Positions 9,082 through 17,758 of a DNA stretch of 64,000 nt are shown piece by piece (the first letter of the stretch is position 1; each line of letters begins with the position of its first letter). Below the pieces are notes generated by a model. That model saw only the letters and a list, made by a program, of their open reading frames with translations. It was not told where the DNA came from and did not search any database. The position numbers and the translations under genes were made by a program. The stretch is from UBA10347 sp905182135 (GTDB lineage: Bacteria > Actinomycetota > Acidimicrobiia > Acidimicrobiales > UBA10347): contig CAWUSE010000008.1 in the NCBI GenBank assembly GCA_963925805.1, forward strand, positions 62,001 to 126,000, read 5' to 3'.

Positions 9082-9678
9082 CGGTGCTGGCGGCGTTCGG
9101 TTGGCCTCAACGCTAAAACGGTACACGATGGCAGCGCTCGACGCCGCAGCGGCTAGCGGCATTGATGGCCCTGCACGCGGCGCCCACAGGTTTGGCAAGC
9201 CATGCCGAGCCCACACCCAGCCGAGCCCTATCCAAAGCCCGCAGGTTGCGGCGACCGTGGCGACCGGCTTGTCCTTCCAGAAGTCACTCTTTGCTGCCAC
9301 CGCACCAAGTGCGACCTCGACCGGCAGATAAGCCGGAAAGGTCGCGAGCATCTGACCCAGGCTCGCGGCCACACCCTTACCGCCACGGAAGCCACTGTTT
9401 ACAGGGAAACAGTGGCCGAGAACCGCAGCCGAAGCAGCCACGTTTGCGCCTGACTCACCCGCAAGGGAGCGGCCGATAGCACCCGCTACAAGTGCCTTAC
9501 CCATGTCCATAGCAAAGACCGTCGCGCCGGCCCGCTTGCCCAACAAATTCGTAATATTCGCCGCGCCCGGATTACCAGAACCGGAGCACCGAGGGTCAAG
9601 GCCCTTCGCTACGATGTCAGCAGACGGCAGAAGCCCCGCCAAATATCCAATGGCAGCGGCGCCAAGCGTTGACAACAT
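9070..9678 (-). CDS. plsY: Glycerol-3-phosphate acyltransferase PlsY
   Basis: Membrane enzyme that acylates glycerol 3-phosphate from acyl phosphate at the first step of phospholipid synthesis. The 202-aa product begins with a hydrophobic helix and has the motifs GSGNPGAANITNLLG (GSGNxGATN), GHCFPV and FRGGKGVA, the last two forming the conserved phosphate-binding loops. The C-terminal end has been altered by the adjacent 14-base repeats. A broken DedA-family gene ends three bases before its ATG, so the two were probably once cotranscribed. Confidence 0.92.
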   Translation of the reverse strand: MLSTLGAAAIGYLAGLLPSADIVAKGLDPRCSGSGNPGAANITNLLGKRAGATVFAMDMGKALVAGAIGRSLAGESGANVAASAAVLGHCFPVNSGFRGGKGVAASLGQMLATFPAYLPVEVALGAVAAKSDFWKDKPVATVAATCGLWIGLGWVWARHGLPNLWAPRAGPSMPLAAAASSAAIVYRFSVEANRTPPAPPFE

Positions 9679-9681
9679 TTC

Positions 9682-10114
9682 TCAGGCGTCGACGAGTTCG
9701 ACGTCGACCTCGGTGCCGTTGCGATGGCGATACCGGCGCGCGATCTCGATGAGGCCGGTGACGCTGAGCGCCGTCACTAGGAGCAACCTGCCGCGTTTGT
9801 CGATTTAGGGCACAGCCTTAGGTATCTTCTCATCGCCGTTACCATCCTTGCGGCCGAGCATTCGAGTCACCCCATGGTGACACCGCTTATCCAATATATA
9901 GGCGATTGAGTCACCGAAGAATGCGCCTGCGGCACCCATAAAGATGACCGTCGACGCCCCCAATGATAACCGTCGACTCGCTGGGAACAATCGGCGCTAT
10001 TGAGTCCAGTAGCGCTCTAGCGAGCACCACCAATACGAACCACCAACGAGTCGAGAAATCACCCAACCATTCGGTCAGGCCGTTCAGAATGTCGAACGCT
10101 CCCGAAGCAACCAT
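9682..10114 (-). pseudogene. Broken DedA-family membrane protein gene
   Basis: The first part (10114 downward) reads as the N-terminus of a DedA/SNARE-associated protein: GDFSTRWWFVLVVLARALLDS then IAPIVPSESTVIIGG. After a frameshift near 9960 the next frame continues with VIFMGAAGAFFGDSIAYIL, typical of the following DedA helix. An in-frame TAA at 9805-9807 then separates a last piece ending ELVDA with a stop at 9682-9684. One frameshift and one stop make it a pseudogene. It sits immediately upstream of plsY. Confidence 0.65.
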
Positions 10115-10336
10115 CGCCGCTCAAACTACTGCGTATAAGCCACAAAGTCGGCCTTCTGGAACGGCGGAATCACCGACCCAAACATCCCCTCTTGCCGAAT
10201 TCGATGGGGTCGGTGCGCTAGCCGGTCCGAGCCTGCTCAACGAATCCCAGCTACGAGGGTCGCCCAAGCGCTCGGGAGGCAGTTTCAAAACGAACAATTC
10301 CGGGCGGCCAAGGCCACCCGGAATCATTGTTTTGTG

Positions 10337-10409
10337 TACCCCGTACGGGATTTGAACCCGTGTTACCGGCGTGAAAGGCCAGCGTCCTAGGCCGCTGGAC
10401 GAACGGGGC
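10337..10409 (-). tRNA. tRNA-Glu (anticodon UUC)
   Basis: A full 73-base cloverleaf can be drawn: acceptor GCCCCGT with ACGGGGT (a G-U at 1-72 as is common in actinobacteria), D stem GTCC/GGAC, anticodon stem CTGGC/GCCGG with loop CTTTCAC, and T arm ACGGG-TTCGAAT-CCCGT. Discriminator A; no encoded CCA. It is on the opposite strand to the two tRNAs that follow. Confidence 0.95.
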
Positions 10410-10536
10410 CCTGTTCCCCGAAGGGAGCGGCCATCACTGTATCAACCCGGCAACAAAGCTCCATCAGAGAATTGATGAAATTCGGTGGCAAACTCTGGGT
10501 GGTCTTTGCGATTCAACCGGTAAGGTTTTCCCCCGA

Positions 10537-10611
10537 GGTCCTGTGGTGCAGTTTGGAGTGCACGCCGCCCTGTCAAGGCGGAGGTCGCGAGTTCAAATCT
10601 CGTCAGGACCG
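10537..10611 (+). tRNA. tRNA-Asp (anticodon GUC)
   Basis: A 75-base cloverleaf: acceptor GGTCCTG/CAGGACC with discriminator G, D stem GTGC/GCAC, anticodon stem CCGCC/GGCGG with loop CTGTCAA, variable AGGTC, T arm GCGAG-TTCAAAT-CTCGT. G73 is the aspartate identity base. Confidence 0.95.
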
Positions 10612-10662
10612 CTTAACCCATTCGAAACTGAGATCGGCTTTTAGCCGAAACCAGGATCGGGG

Positions 10663-10735
10663 GGTCGGGTAGCTCAGTTGGCAGAGCGACCGCCTGAAAA
10701 GCGGTAGGTCACCGGATCGACGCCGGTCCCGACCA
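10663..10735 (+). tRNA. tRNA-Phe (anticodon GAA)
   Basis: A 73-base cloverleaf: acceptor GGTCGGG/CCCGACC with discriminator A, D stem GCTC/GAGC, anticodon stem ACCGC/GCGGT with loop CTGAAAA, variable AGGTC and T stem ACCGG/CCGGT. The T loop reads ATCGACG, so position 54 is A instead of the nearly universal U; everything else is canonical. Confidence 0.93.
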
Positions 10736-10763
10736 CTCTTTTTCTTCGCCTCGCGCGAAGTCA

Positions 10764-10803
10764 TCACCAAAAACAAAGGCTCGTCACCAAAGACAAAGGC
10801 TGC
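10764..10803. repeat. 20-base imperfect tandem repeat after tRNA-Phe
   Basis: Two adjacent 20-base units beginning TCACCAAA.ACAAAGGCT (10764-10783 and 10784-10803) match at 17 of 20 positions. They follow a T-rich stretch and small CTTCGC/GCGAAG hairpin just after tRNA-Phe. No gene is apparent from 10736 to about 11060. Confidence 0.7.
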
Positions 10804-11066
10804 GCTTGCGACCTGTGGAGCACCGTTTCTTCCACGCTCGGCGAGAGACCACGACCAGGGGCCAGAGCACGCATTCTCTTTCCCTGAATGGGCTTCTCAG
10901 CTACGGCAACGAGTGATGCCGTAGCTGGATCAAACTGGACCCGATCCAATGACGCATCCCTTTATGTAGTGAAGCTCGATTAATGCAGTGACGCTGGATC
11001 GCTCAGTAGTCACCGTCTTCAATCAATGCCGTTTCCGCACCGTCTTCGAGCCCTAGCCTCAGTCTT

Positions 11067-11501
11067 TTGGTACCAGCGATTCTGGCATCAGCATGCGTCG
11101 CCAGCCTCGACCCCACCAACAGCGAGGGTGCGTCAAGCATCCGCCAAGCCCAATCTTCTGAGAACAAGTCCGACAAGGATGGGCACGACGAGGAACCATC
11201 GCCCAAAGGCTCAGCTGATGGCGCAGTCACTGATGCATCGGCAACCCCCGCGAGCTAGCACTCACCATGGCCCACGAGTTCAGCCAAGCGTTCACGGCAA
11301 CGTCACCGCAGATCGAACGCTTCTCCGATCGAGACACGTGCCAAACCTTGTTCAACGGCGAGCAACGATGCTGGCATCTTTGGGCCCTACGCCGCAAGCG
11401 GCCCCGAAGAAGACTTCGCCGAAGCCTTCTCTGCATCCGTCTTCCGGCTCGATCCGGATGTACTGCTGCGGTGCAACGAGGTAGGCGCCATCGCCATGTA
11501 A
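11067..11501 (+). pseudogene. Relic of a secreted zinc metallopeptidase (putative)
   Basis: A piece with an Ala-rich hydrophobic start and an acidic Ser/Asp linker ends at a stop at 11258. From 11267 a second frame reads MAHEFSQAFTATSPQIERF, like an HEXXH zinc helix with the last His changed to Gln. After another shift a third frame reads GPYAASGPEEDFAEAFSASVF before the stop at 11499-11501; the downstream PxEDFAExF motif with its Glu ligand is typical of secreted mini-metallopeptidases of actinobacteria. Broken frames and the lost His mark it as dead. Family assignment is from motif resemblance only. Confidence 0.4.
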
Positions 11502-11609
11502 GTCCAGATCGACTTTGCCGAGCGACCGAACAGCTGCCCGATACCCCATACCCATCAATTCGCGACTAAGTTCAGTCACCTACACCGCACTTCCACTTGG
11601 GGGAACACC

Positions 11610-12764
11610 ATGCAAACTCGTGCAGCCATTCTTGATGGCGTCGGCCAAGACTGGAAGGTCGAAACCATCACCCTCGATCCCCCTAAGGCGGGCGAGGTTG
11701 TACTCGAACTTGTTGGTTCTGGTCTGTGCCACAGCGACGAACACATGGTGACCGGTGACATGGTCATGCCGACCGAAATCACCGATGAGCTCGGTATCCA
11801 GCAGTTCCCGATCATCGGGGGCCATGAAGGCGCAGGCCGTGTGGTCGAAGTCGGTCCCGGTGTCACCACCCTCGAGGTCGGCGATCATGTAGTGCTCGGC
11901 TTCATCCCATCGTGTGGCCGCTGCCCATCCTGCGCCAGGGGCCAGCAGAACCTATGCGACATGGGTGCAGTACTACTGGCTGGTCGCCAGATCTCCGACA
12001 TGACAGCCCGCCATCATCGCGCCGACGGCAGCGATCTCGGCATCATGTGCTGCATCGGCACCTTCTCGGAAGTCACCGTGGTCAACGAAGCCAGCTGCAT
12101 AAAGATCGAAAAGGACATCCCACTCGACAAGGCCGCTCTTGTGGGCTGTGGTGTCACCACCGGTTGGGGTTCGGCGACCTATGCAGCCGATGTCAAGTCC
12201 GGCGAGACCGTCGTCATCGTCGGCTGCGGTGGTGTTGGCATGAACGCCGTACAAGGCGCAGCCATGGCTGGTGCAGCGAACGTAATCGCCGTCGACCCAG
12301 TCGAATTTAAACGAGAACAAGCACAGGTATTCGGTGCAACGCACACTGCCTCTTCGCTCGAAGAAGCCACGGCACTCGTCATGGATCTGACCTGGGGCGC
12401 TATGGCTGACAAGGCCATCATCACTGTTGGCGAAGGTCGCGGCCACCTCATCGCTCCAACCATGGCGATCATTGGCAAGGGCGGACGCGTCGTACACACC
12501 TCTGTCGCCAACATCAACGACACCGAAGTCACCATGAGCCTGTTTGATCTCACACTCATGCAGAAAGAACTCGTCGGCTCGATCTTTGGTTCAGCAAATC
12601 CACGGCGCGATATTCCTCGCCTACTTCGCATGTACCAGAACGGTCAGCTGAAACTTGACGAGCTCATCACCAACACCTACGACCTGGATGACATCAACGT
12701 CGGCTATCAGGCCATGCGTGACGGTGAGAACATCCGCGGCATGCTCATGTACGACCACGGCTAG
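11610..12764 (+). CDS. NDMA-dependent alcohol dehydrogenase (mycofactocin-associated)
   Basis: Zinc-containing medium-chain alcohol dehydrogenase, 384 aa, of the NDMA-dependent subfamily whose tightly bound NAD(H) is thought to be recycled by mycofactocin. Motifs are CHSDEH (catalytic zinc), GGHEGAGRVVEVG, the structural-zinc cysteines in CGRCPSCARGQQNLC, and the Rossmann VGCGGVGMNAVQGA. The overall sequence fits the Rxyl_3153 group rather than classical ADH. It begins at an ATG preceded by a GGGGGAAC ribosome-binding site. The mycofactocin locus lies about 11 kb downstream, supporting the assignment. Confidence 0.88.
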   Translation: MQTRAAILDGVGQDWKVETITLDPPKAGEVVLELVGSGLCHSDEHMVTGDMVMPTEITDELGIQQFPIIGGHEGAGRVVEVGPGVTTLEVGDHVVLGFIPSCGRCPSCARGQQNLCDMGAVLLAGRQISDMTARHHRADGSDLGIMCCIGTFSEVTVVNEASCIKIEKDIPLDKAALVGCGVTTGWGSATYAADVKSGETVVIVGCGGVGMNAVQGAAMAGAANVIAVDPVEFKREQAQVFGATHTASSLEEATALVMDLTWGAMADKAIITVGEGRGHLIAPTMAIIGKGGRVVHTSVANINDTEVTMSLFDLTLMQKELVGSIFGSANPRRDIPRLLRMYQNGQLKLDELITNTYDLDDINVGYQAMRDGENIRGMLMYDHG

Positions 12765-12937
12765 TCCGGGTAGTCCGCCTTTCGCTCGTTCCTCGCGAAA
12801 CCCTGTCCGGGTAGTCCGGTCCTCGGTCCCGGCAAGCGGGTTGTCTTGGCCCTGAGCGAGTTAGGTACTCCCAGGTTTCGGCGAGCAGGGAACGCTATAG
12901 GTACACCACGTTCCTTGTTTGTCAAGAAAGACATCAA

Positions 12938-13840
12938 ATGACCAATCCTGAATTTGGCATTGCGTTGGTTGACGCTGCTAGTGCAAATGTCGTCGGACGA
13001 CGACGTGAAATCGAACTTGTTGTCGCAGCGCTTGCTTCAGCCCGACACATCCTGCTCGAAGGGCCACCCGGCACCGGGAAGTCGACGTTACTACGAGCGG
13101 TCGCCGAACACGCGGGACAGCGACTAGTTTTCGTCGAAGGTAACGCCGAGCTCACACCAGCTCGACTTGCCGGCCACTTCGACCCCGCACAGGTACTGTC
13201 GCAGGGTTACATCGAGGACGTCTACATCGACGGTCCGCTCATCGACGCACTGCGAAATGGCGGCTTGTTGTACGTCGAAGAGATCAACCGAGTTCCCGAA
13301 GAGACACTCAATTTGCTCGTCACCGTGATGAGCGAGGCCGAGCTAACAGTGCCACGGCTGGGCCGCATCCAGGCACATCCGAACTTCCGGCTCGTGGCGG
13401 CAATGAACCCATTCGATGCCGTTGGAACCGCCCGTATCGCCGGCGCTATCTACGACCGTGTTAACCGTGTCTCGGTCGACTACCAATCCGAGGCCGACGA
13501 GCAGGCCATCGTGGCCCGAGAAGCTCCCGCCACTCCTATTGCGCTCGCTGAGCGAGCGGTACGTTGTGTTCGCACCACCCGCAACCATCCGGACATCAGG
13601 ATCGGCTCGTCGATTCGTGGCGCTATCGACCTGGTCATGCTTGCCGAACAGCTCGGCAATCTGCGCGGCACCACGTGCCTCGACAACGAGTGCGGCCTCG
13701 ACGCTGCTAAAGCATCTCTTAGCGGCCGTGTTCGCATGCATGAATCCAGCGGCCGCAGCCCCGAAGAAGTCGTCGCTGAGATCTGGAAGCTGAGCGGCCT
13801 GTCGCCCGACGAGGTTGACGAGGACTCGGGAAAAGCGTAA
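12938..13840 (+). CDS. MoxR/CoxD-like AAA+ ATPase
   Basis: A 300-aa AAA+ ATPase of the MoxR class. It has NVVGRRREIELVVAAL, Walker A GPPGTGKS near residues 43-50, Walker B GGLLYVEEIN near 108-117, sensor region RLVAAMNPFD and the arginine-containing YDRVN. Such ATPases pair with VWA proteins as chaperones for metalloenzyme or complex maturation; the partner is the next gene. The alcohol dehydrogenase upstream may be the client or simply a neighbour (inference). CoxD of carbon monoxide dehydrogenase clusters is a related alternative, but no cox genes are present. Confidence 0.88.
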   Translation: MTNPEFGIALVDAASANVVGRRREIELVVAALASARHILLEGPPGTGKSTLLRAVAEHAGQRLVFVEGNAELTPARLAGHFDPAQVLSQGYIEDVYIDGPLIDALRNGGLLYVEEINRVPEETLNLLVTVMSEAELTVPRLGRIQAHPNFRLVAAMNPFDAVGTARIAGAIYDRVNRVSVDYQSEADEQAIVAREAPATPIALAERAVRCVRTTRNHPDIRIGSSIRGAIDLVMLAEQLGNLRGTTCLDNECGLDAAKASLSGRVRMHESSGRSPEEVVAEIWKLSGLSPDEVDEDSGKA

Positions 13841-13941
13841 GCCCTGGTGGGGGCGTCCTTGATCCATCACGAACTCTCGAAGGTGATGATGCGCGCACCC
13901 AGCTCGACGAGGAGCAACGCCAAACCACACCTCGGCGTGAC

Positions 13942-14793
13942 TTGGCCAAAAATGAAGGCTTCGACGAGATGTCGCCCGAGGTCGGCGAGCTGGACATCGA
14001 GTCGACCGAGCACATGCTCACGACCGACACCGACATTGCGCTCAGCACACTGTCAGCAATGGCGTCAGCCACTGACGAACGCCTGCGAGCGCTAGCCCAA
14101 CAACTCGCCGCCCGAGTCATCGTCGACCTTGCCGCCACAACACCAAGCCACGCACGCGGTGTCGGCCGCATGCGATCTATGCCGATGAGCGATGCCGGTG
14201 GCGATATCGACATCGACGGCAGCACCGAGGCGCTACTCATGGCCAAGGCGGCTAACCATCCACCTAGCGTCGACGATCTGCGCATGCATGCTTGGACCCG
14301 GCCAGACGCTGCACTGGCGATCCTGATCGACCGCAGCGGGTCCATGACCGGCGACAGGTTGGCGATCGCTGCCGTCGCGGCCGCTGCCGCAGCCCAACGA
14401 ACCGAGACCGACTACTGCGTGGTTGCCTTCAGCGACAAGGCAATCGTAATTAAGGGCATCGGTCAGCCCCGACCAGTCGAAGACGTAATCAACGACGTGC
14501 TTCGCCTTCGTGGATTCGGGCCCACTGATCTTTCACTTGCCTTTCGTACTGCCCAGAGCCAGCTCGCCCGCAGCAATGCGAGCCGGCAGCGAACCATCAT
14601 CTTGTCCGACTGTCGACCGACCGAAGGTGGACCACCAGAACGTCAGGCCGCAGTTCTCGAACAACTCGCAATCCTTGCGCCCGCTGACGACTGCGAAGAT
14701 GCCGAAGCCTTTGCTGCTGCGGTCGGTGCCAAGTGGGCAAAGCTTGCTGGCCCGACCGACGTTCCAGCGGCATTCGCTCTGATCGCCGACTAG
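13942..14793 (+). CDS. VWA domain protein, partner of MoxR ATPase
   Basis: A 283-aa protein with an N-terminal helical region (about 1-125) and a C-terminal von Willebrand A domain with the MIDAS motif DRSGSM and later TDLSLAF (MIDAS Thr) and ILSDCRPTEGG. No signal peptide, so cytoplasmic. The frame is open back to 13819, but the only usable start found is TTG at 13942, 101 bases after the ATPase stop; an earlier non-canonical start is possible. Arrangement as ATPase followed by VWA protein matches MoxR/CoxD-CoxE type pairs. Confidence 0.82.
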   Translation: MAKNEGFDEMSPEVGELDIESTEHMLTTDTDIALSTLSAMASATDERLRALAQQLAARVIVDLAATTPSHARGVGRMRSMPMSDAGGDIDIDGSTEALLMAKAANHPPSVDDLRMHAWTRPDAALAILIDRSGSMTGDRLAIAAVAAAAAAQRTETDYCVVAFSDKAIVIKGIGQPRPVEDVINDVLRLRGFGPTDLSLAFRTAQSQLARSNASRQRTIILSDCRPTEGGPPERQAAVLEQLAILAPADDCEDAEAFAAAVGAKWAKLAGPTDVPAAFALIAD

Positions 14794-15042
14794 TTCCAAA
14801 ACTCACCCAGCTGATCTACATGTGCCAGACGCCCGGGCACAACGAGTGTCGCTCTCGCCCTCAGACAGCATGCGGGCAAGGAACGCGCCGAAATGTGGAC
14901 TGCCCGCACTTGTTGACCTCTGCCCGTTCCCGCCAGGCGATCATGCTGATCGGGGGTTCGTTCAGAACCGACCCGTTGACCGAGCGCACCACGACACATA
15001 ATGAGATCCGCTCGAACGCACATCTACCTGTTACCTGTGCGC

Positions 15043-16521
15043 TTAAGTCCCGCAGAAGGTTTTGAAGCCGTTCTCGAAGCCGTCCGGAGCGGGTTTAGCA
15101 AATCGTTCCAATCCATCGCGCTCGACGAACGGGTCGGTGACCACACGCAGAAGCTCCTGGAACGGCACCATGTCGCCTTTGGTGGCCGCATTCAATGCTT
15201 GATCCACAAGATGGTTACGAGGGATATAGACGGGGTTCGCCGCATCCATCAAGTCCGCTGCCTGGCTCAATTCCGTGCCCTGAGCGGCTAATCGTGAGCG
15301 CCAGCGTGTCACCCAGTGAGCGGCGATCAGATTCTCGGCACCAAAGACTGGCTCGGCGGCCTGGTCACGGAGCAACGCCGCCAGCGACCGGAAGGTGCTG
15401 GTGTAGTCCAGCTGTGAGGTTTGCATCAGTGACAGGAGCTCGTCAAAGAAGTCGCCGTCGCTGTCTTTTGCCACCACGATTCCCAACTTGGCTCGCATAC
15501 CAGCAACCCAATGGGACCGATACCGGTCGTCGAATCCGTTGAGCGCTGAAGTCAACGCCTCGGCCGCGACATCAAAGTCCTCGTTGACTAAGGACACCAA
15601 CGTCTCAGCAAGTCGAGTCAGGTTCCAGGTCGTGATGTGGGGCTGATTGCCGTAGGCATAACGCCCTGCATGATCAATTGAACTAAAGACCGTTGCCGGG
15701 TCGTAGCGGTCCATGAAGGCGCATGGCCCGTAGTCGATACCTTCACCCGAGATCGTCACGTTGTCGGTGTTCATCACACCATGGATAAAGCCGAACAGCA
15801 TCCACTGCGCGATCAGACCAGCCTGTTTGTCGAGCACGGCCTCGAAGAAGGCCAAGTAGGGCTGCTCGGCGTCGAGCACCTGCCGATAATGCCGATCAAT
15901 CGAATAGTCGACGAGCTTCTTAAACGCGTCGTTGTCACCTGCGCGGGCCGAATACTCAAACGTTCCAACTCGGAGATGACTCGATGCCACGCGTGTCAGC
16001 ACCGCACCAGGTTCCATACCTTCACGGGCGATCTCTTCGCCGGTAACAGCGACTGCCAGCGCCCGAGTGGTGGGCACTCCTAGTGCGTGCATAGCTTCCG
16101 CAATGACAAACTCACGCAACATTGGACCCAGCGTGGCCTTGCCATCACCGCCCCGGGACAACGGTGTGCGTCCGGAGCCTTTTAGGTGGAGATCGCGACG
16201 GTGCCCATTGCAATCGAGCACTTCGCCGAGTAGAACAGCTCGGCCATCACCTAGCCGAGGCGAGTAGCCCCCGAACTGATGCCCGGCATAGACCATGGCT
16301 ACAGGCGTGGCACCCACCGGGAGGGTGTTGCCGGAAAAGATCGACGCGCCACCAGGCCCATCCAGGCCATCAGCATCGACACCGAGTTCCTGGGCGAGCT
16401 CACTGTTCATCACAACGAGCGAAGGGGCCGGGACCTCGTCGGGTTGCCAGGCAACCACTAGCTCCTTGAGCTCGCGGGCGTAGGTGTTGTCAAAATCGAA
16501 GAGGGCACTGACGGCTGTCAC
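15043..16521 (-). CDS. selO: Protein adenylyltransferase SelO (YdiU family)
   Basis: Pseudokinase-fold enzyme that transfers AMP to protein Ser/Thr/Tyr. The 492-aa protein carries GHQFGGYSPRLGDGRA, LHLKGSGRTPLSRGGDGKA, REFVIAEAMHALGVPTTRAL and the HGVMNTDNV metal-binding segment with FMDRYDP, all the residues expected for an active SelO. It ends FCGT, so there is no C-terminal selenocysteine as in animals. It starts with GTG overlapping by four bases (GTGA) the stop of a truncated msrB, and msrA lies upstream, tying it to oxidised-methionine repair. SelO is linked to redox stress in other bacteria (known). Confidence 0.92.
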   Translation of the reverse strand: MTAVSALFDFDNTYARELKELVVAWQPDEVPAPSLVVMNSELAQELGVDADGLDGPGGASIFSGNTLPVGATPVAMVYAGHQFGGYSPRLGDGRAVLLGEVLDCNGHRRDLHLKGSGRTPLSRGGDGKATLGPMLREFVIAEAMHALGVPTTRALAVAVTGEEIAREGMEPGAVLTRVASSHLRVGTFEYSARAGDNDAFKKLVDYSIDRHYRQVLDAEQPYLAFFEAVLDKQAGLIAQWMLFGFIHGVMNTDNVTISGEGIDYGPCAFMDRYDPATVFSSIDHAGRYAYGNQPHITTWNLTRLAETLVSLVNEDFDVAAEALTSALNGFDDRYRSHWVAGMRAKLGIVVAKDSDGDFFDELLSLMQTSQLDYTSTFRSLAALLRDQAAEPVFGAENLIAAHWVTRWRSRLAAQGTELSQAADLMDAANPVYIPRNHLVDQALNAATKGDMVPFQELLRVVTDPFVERDGLERFAKPAPDGFENGFKTFCGT

Positions 16522-16781
16522 GAGGGTGACTCCTGGTCGGAATAGAGCGACACACGATCGTCTCCGGTCTCACTCGCAAACGATGGATATCGGTTTCGCG
16601 AGTCGTACTTGTCGTTGCTGGCGAAGAGGTCCAGTTCACACACCACACAGCGATACACGCCAGGTGTCTTCGTATCCCGGTCCTCGCCCGAGAAGGCTCG
16701 TTCGGTGCTTGCGCTCTGGGTCACCTTGCACTGCTCGAGAGCCAGTCGGGCGCGGAGCTCAGCATCGGAGGAATCCGTCAT
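16518..16781 (-). pseudogene. msrB: Truncated peptide-methionine (R)-S-oxide reductase
   Basis: The 87-aa product matches the N-terminal half of MsrB: LEQCKVTQSASTERAFSGE, GVYRCVVCELDLF with the first zinc CxxC, and KYDSRNRYPSFA for the family KFDSGTGWPSF. It then ends at ESPS with no second zinc pair and no catalytic RxCxNSAS region, so it cannot be active as MsrB. The cut coincides with the selO start, which overlaps its stop by four bases. The ORF keeps a normal ATG and may persist as a translational leader for selO (inference). Confidence 0.75.
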
Positions 16782-16855
16782 AACGTCTCTCCTTCAACGG
16801 TGGGAGTGGTGAATCTGTGCTGTGTTCCGTTGTGCCCAGGCCAGACACAACAGCG

Positions 16856-17485
16856 TTAAGAATAGGAGACCTGGCAGAAGCCGTGATTGCAGTAACCGCC
16901 GGGGTTCTTGGCTAAGTACTGCTGATGGTAATCCTCGGCGTAGTACCAGTCGCCAACGGGCGCCAGCTCGGTGGTGATATCGCCAAAATTGCCCTCGTTC
17001 AGCTTGGCCTGATACTGATCGCGGCTAGCAAGTGCGGTTGCGGCCTGCTCAAGTGAGTTCGTGTAGACCGCCGAGCGGTACTGGCTGCCAACATCATTGC
17101 CCTGACCCATGAACTGCACGGGGTCATGGTTCTCCCAGAAAACCTTGAACAGATCATCCAGGCTCACCAAGATTGGATCGAACACAATAAGTACAGCCTC
17201 GGTGTGGCCCGTCATCGAGGTGCACGTCTCTTCGTACGTAGGGTTCGGCGTGCTACCGCCGGCATAACCAGCAGCGGTCGTGTAAACACCAGGCATCTGC
17301 CAGAAGAACCGTTCGGCTCCCCAGAAGCAGCCCATGCCAACAACGAGTGTGTCCATGCCATCCGGCCAGGGCCCTTCGAGTGGGCTGCCAAGCACAAAAT
17401 GGGCGTCCGGCACCGGAACTGGAGTTGGGCGACCAGGCATGCAGTCTTCGGGTGCTGGAGGAGGTGCGGGCTTGCGACGAAACAT
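16856..17485 (-). CDS. msrA: Peptide-methionine (S)-S-oxide reductase MsrA
   Basis: Reduces methionine S-sulfoxide in proteins. The 209-aa protein has the catalytic GCFWGAER with Cys 53, GYAGGSTPNPTYEETC, GHTEAV, and the C-terminal DYHQQYLAKNPGGYCNHGFC carrying two resolving cysteines. Length and motifs are complete. First gene of the msrA - truncated msrB - selO run; 74 bases separate it from the msrB remnant. An exact small palindrome (GCCTCC-ATT-GGAGGC, 17503-17517) lies in its upstream region. Confidence 0.94.
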   Translation of the reverse strand: MFRRKPAPPPAPEDCMPGRPTPVPVPDAHFVLGSPLEGPWPDGMDTLVVGMGCFWGAERFFWQMPGVYTTAAGYAGGSTPNPTYEETCTSMTGHTEAVLIVFDPILVSLDDLFKVFWENHDPVQFMGQGNDVGSQYRSAVYTNSLEQAATALASRDQYQAKLNEGNFGDITTELAPVGDWYYAEDYHQQYLAKNPGGYCNHGFCQVSYS

Positions 17486-17502
17486 TGTCTCTCCTAACTA
17501 GT

Positions 17503-17517
17503 GCCTCCATTGGAGGC
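17503..17517. promoter_or_regulatory. Short palindrome upstream of msrA
   Basis: GCCTCC and GGAGGC form a perfect 6-bp inverted repeat with a 3-base centre, 17 bases before the msrA start on its transcribed side. It could be an operator or mask the ribosome-binding site in the mRNA. The rest of the 273-base divergent region to 17758 shows no clear gene; an AT-rich stretch near 17640-17700 is where a promoter would be expected. Confidence 0.3.
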
Positions 17518-17758
17518 TGGTTGTACATCCCCTTCTACCACCGTCCGCCTCAAGCGACATACAGATCGGTTGGGGATAAACAAAGTAGACGAACGAGACA
17601 ACACTCAGTTCACTAAGAACCTTCCATTCTTGGCCAACTTTTCCCGTTAGAAATATTTGGTGACGAGTGAATAGGCGGACGCTCCTCATTACTTCCAGTC
17701 CATTACTTCCTAGGTACCCAATGAAATGCAGTAGCTTCATCAAAGCAGCGGGAGATCC

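Noticed and set aside
11003..11436. Short minus-strand frames over the peptidase relic
   Set aside because: Arg/Ser-rich shadows; the plus-strand reading has recognisable motifs.
12765..12937. Inverted-repeat-like sequence (GTCCGGGTAGTCCG copies and CGTTCC...GGAACG)
   Set aside because: The repeat is short and the arms are imperfect; no clear terminator or element.
14794..15042. Possible gene between the VWA and selO genes
   Set aside because: Only short frames without conserved motifs. A fragment reading NEPPISMIAW on the minus strand hints at a relic but cannot be assigned.
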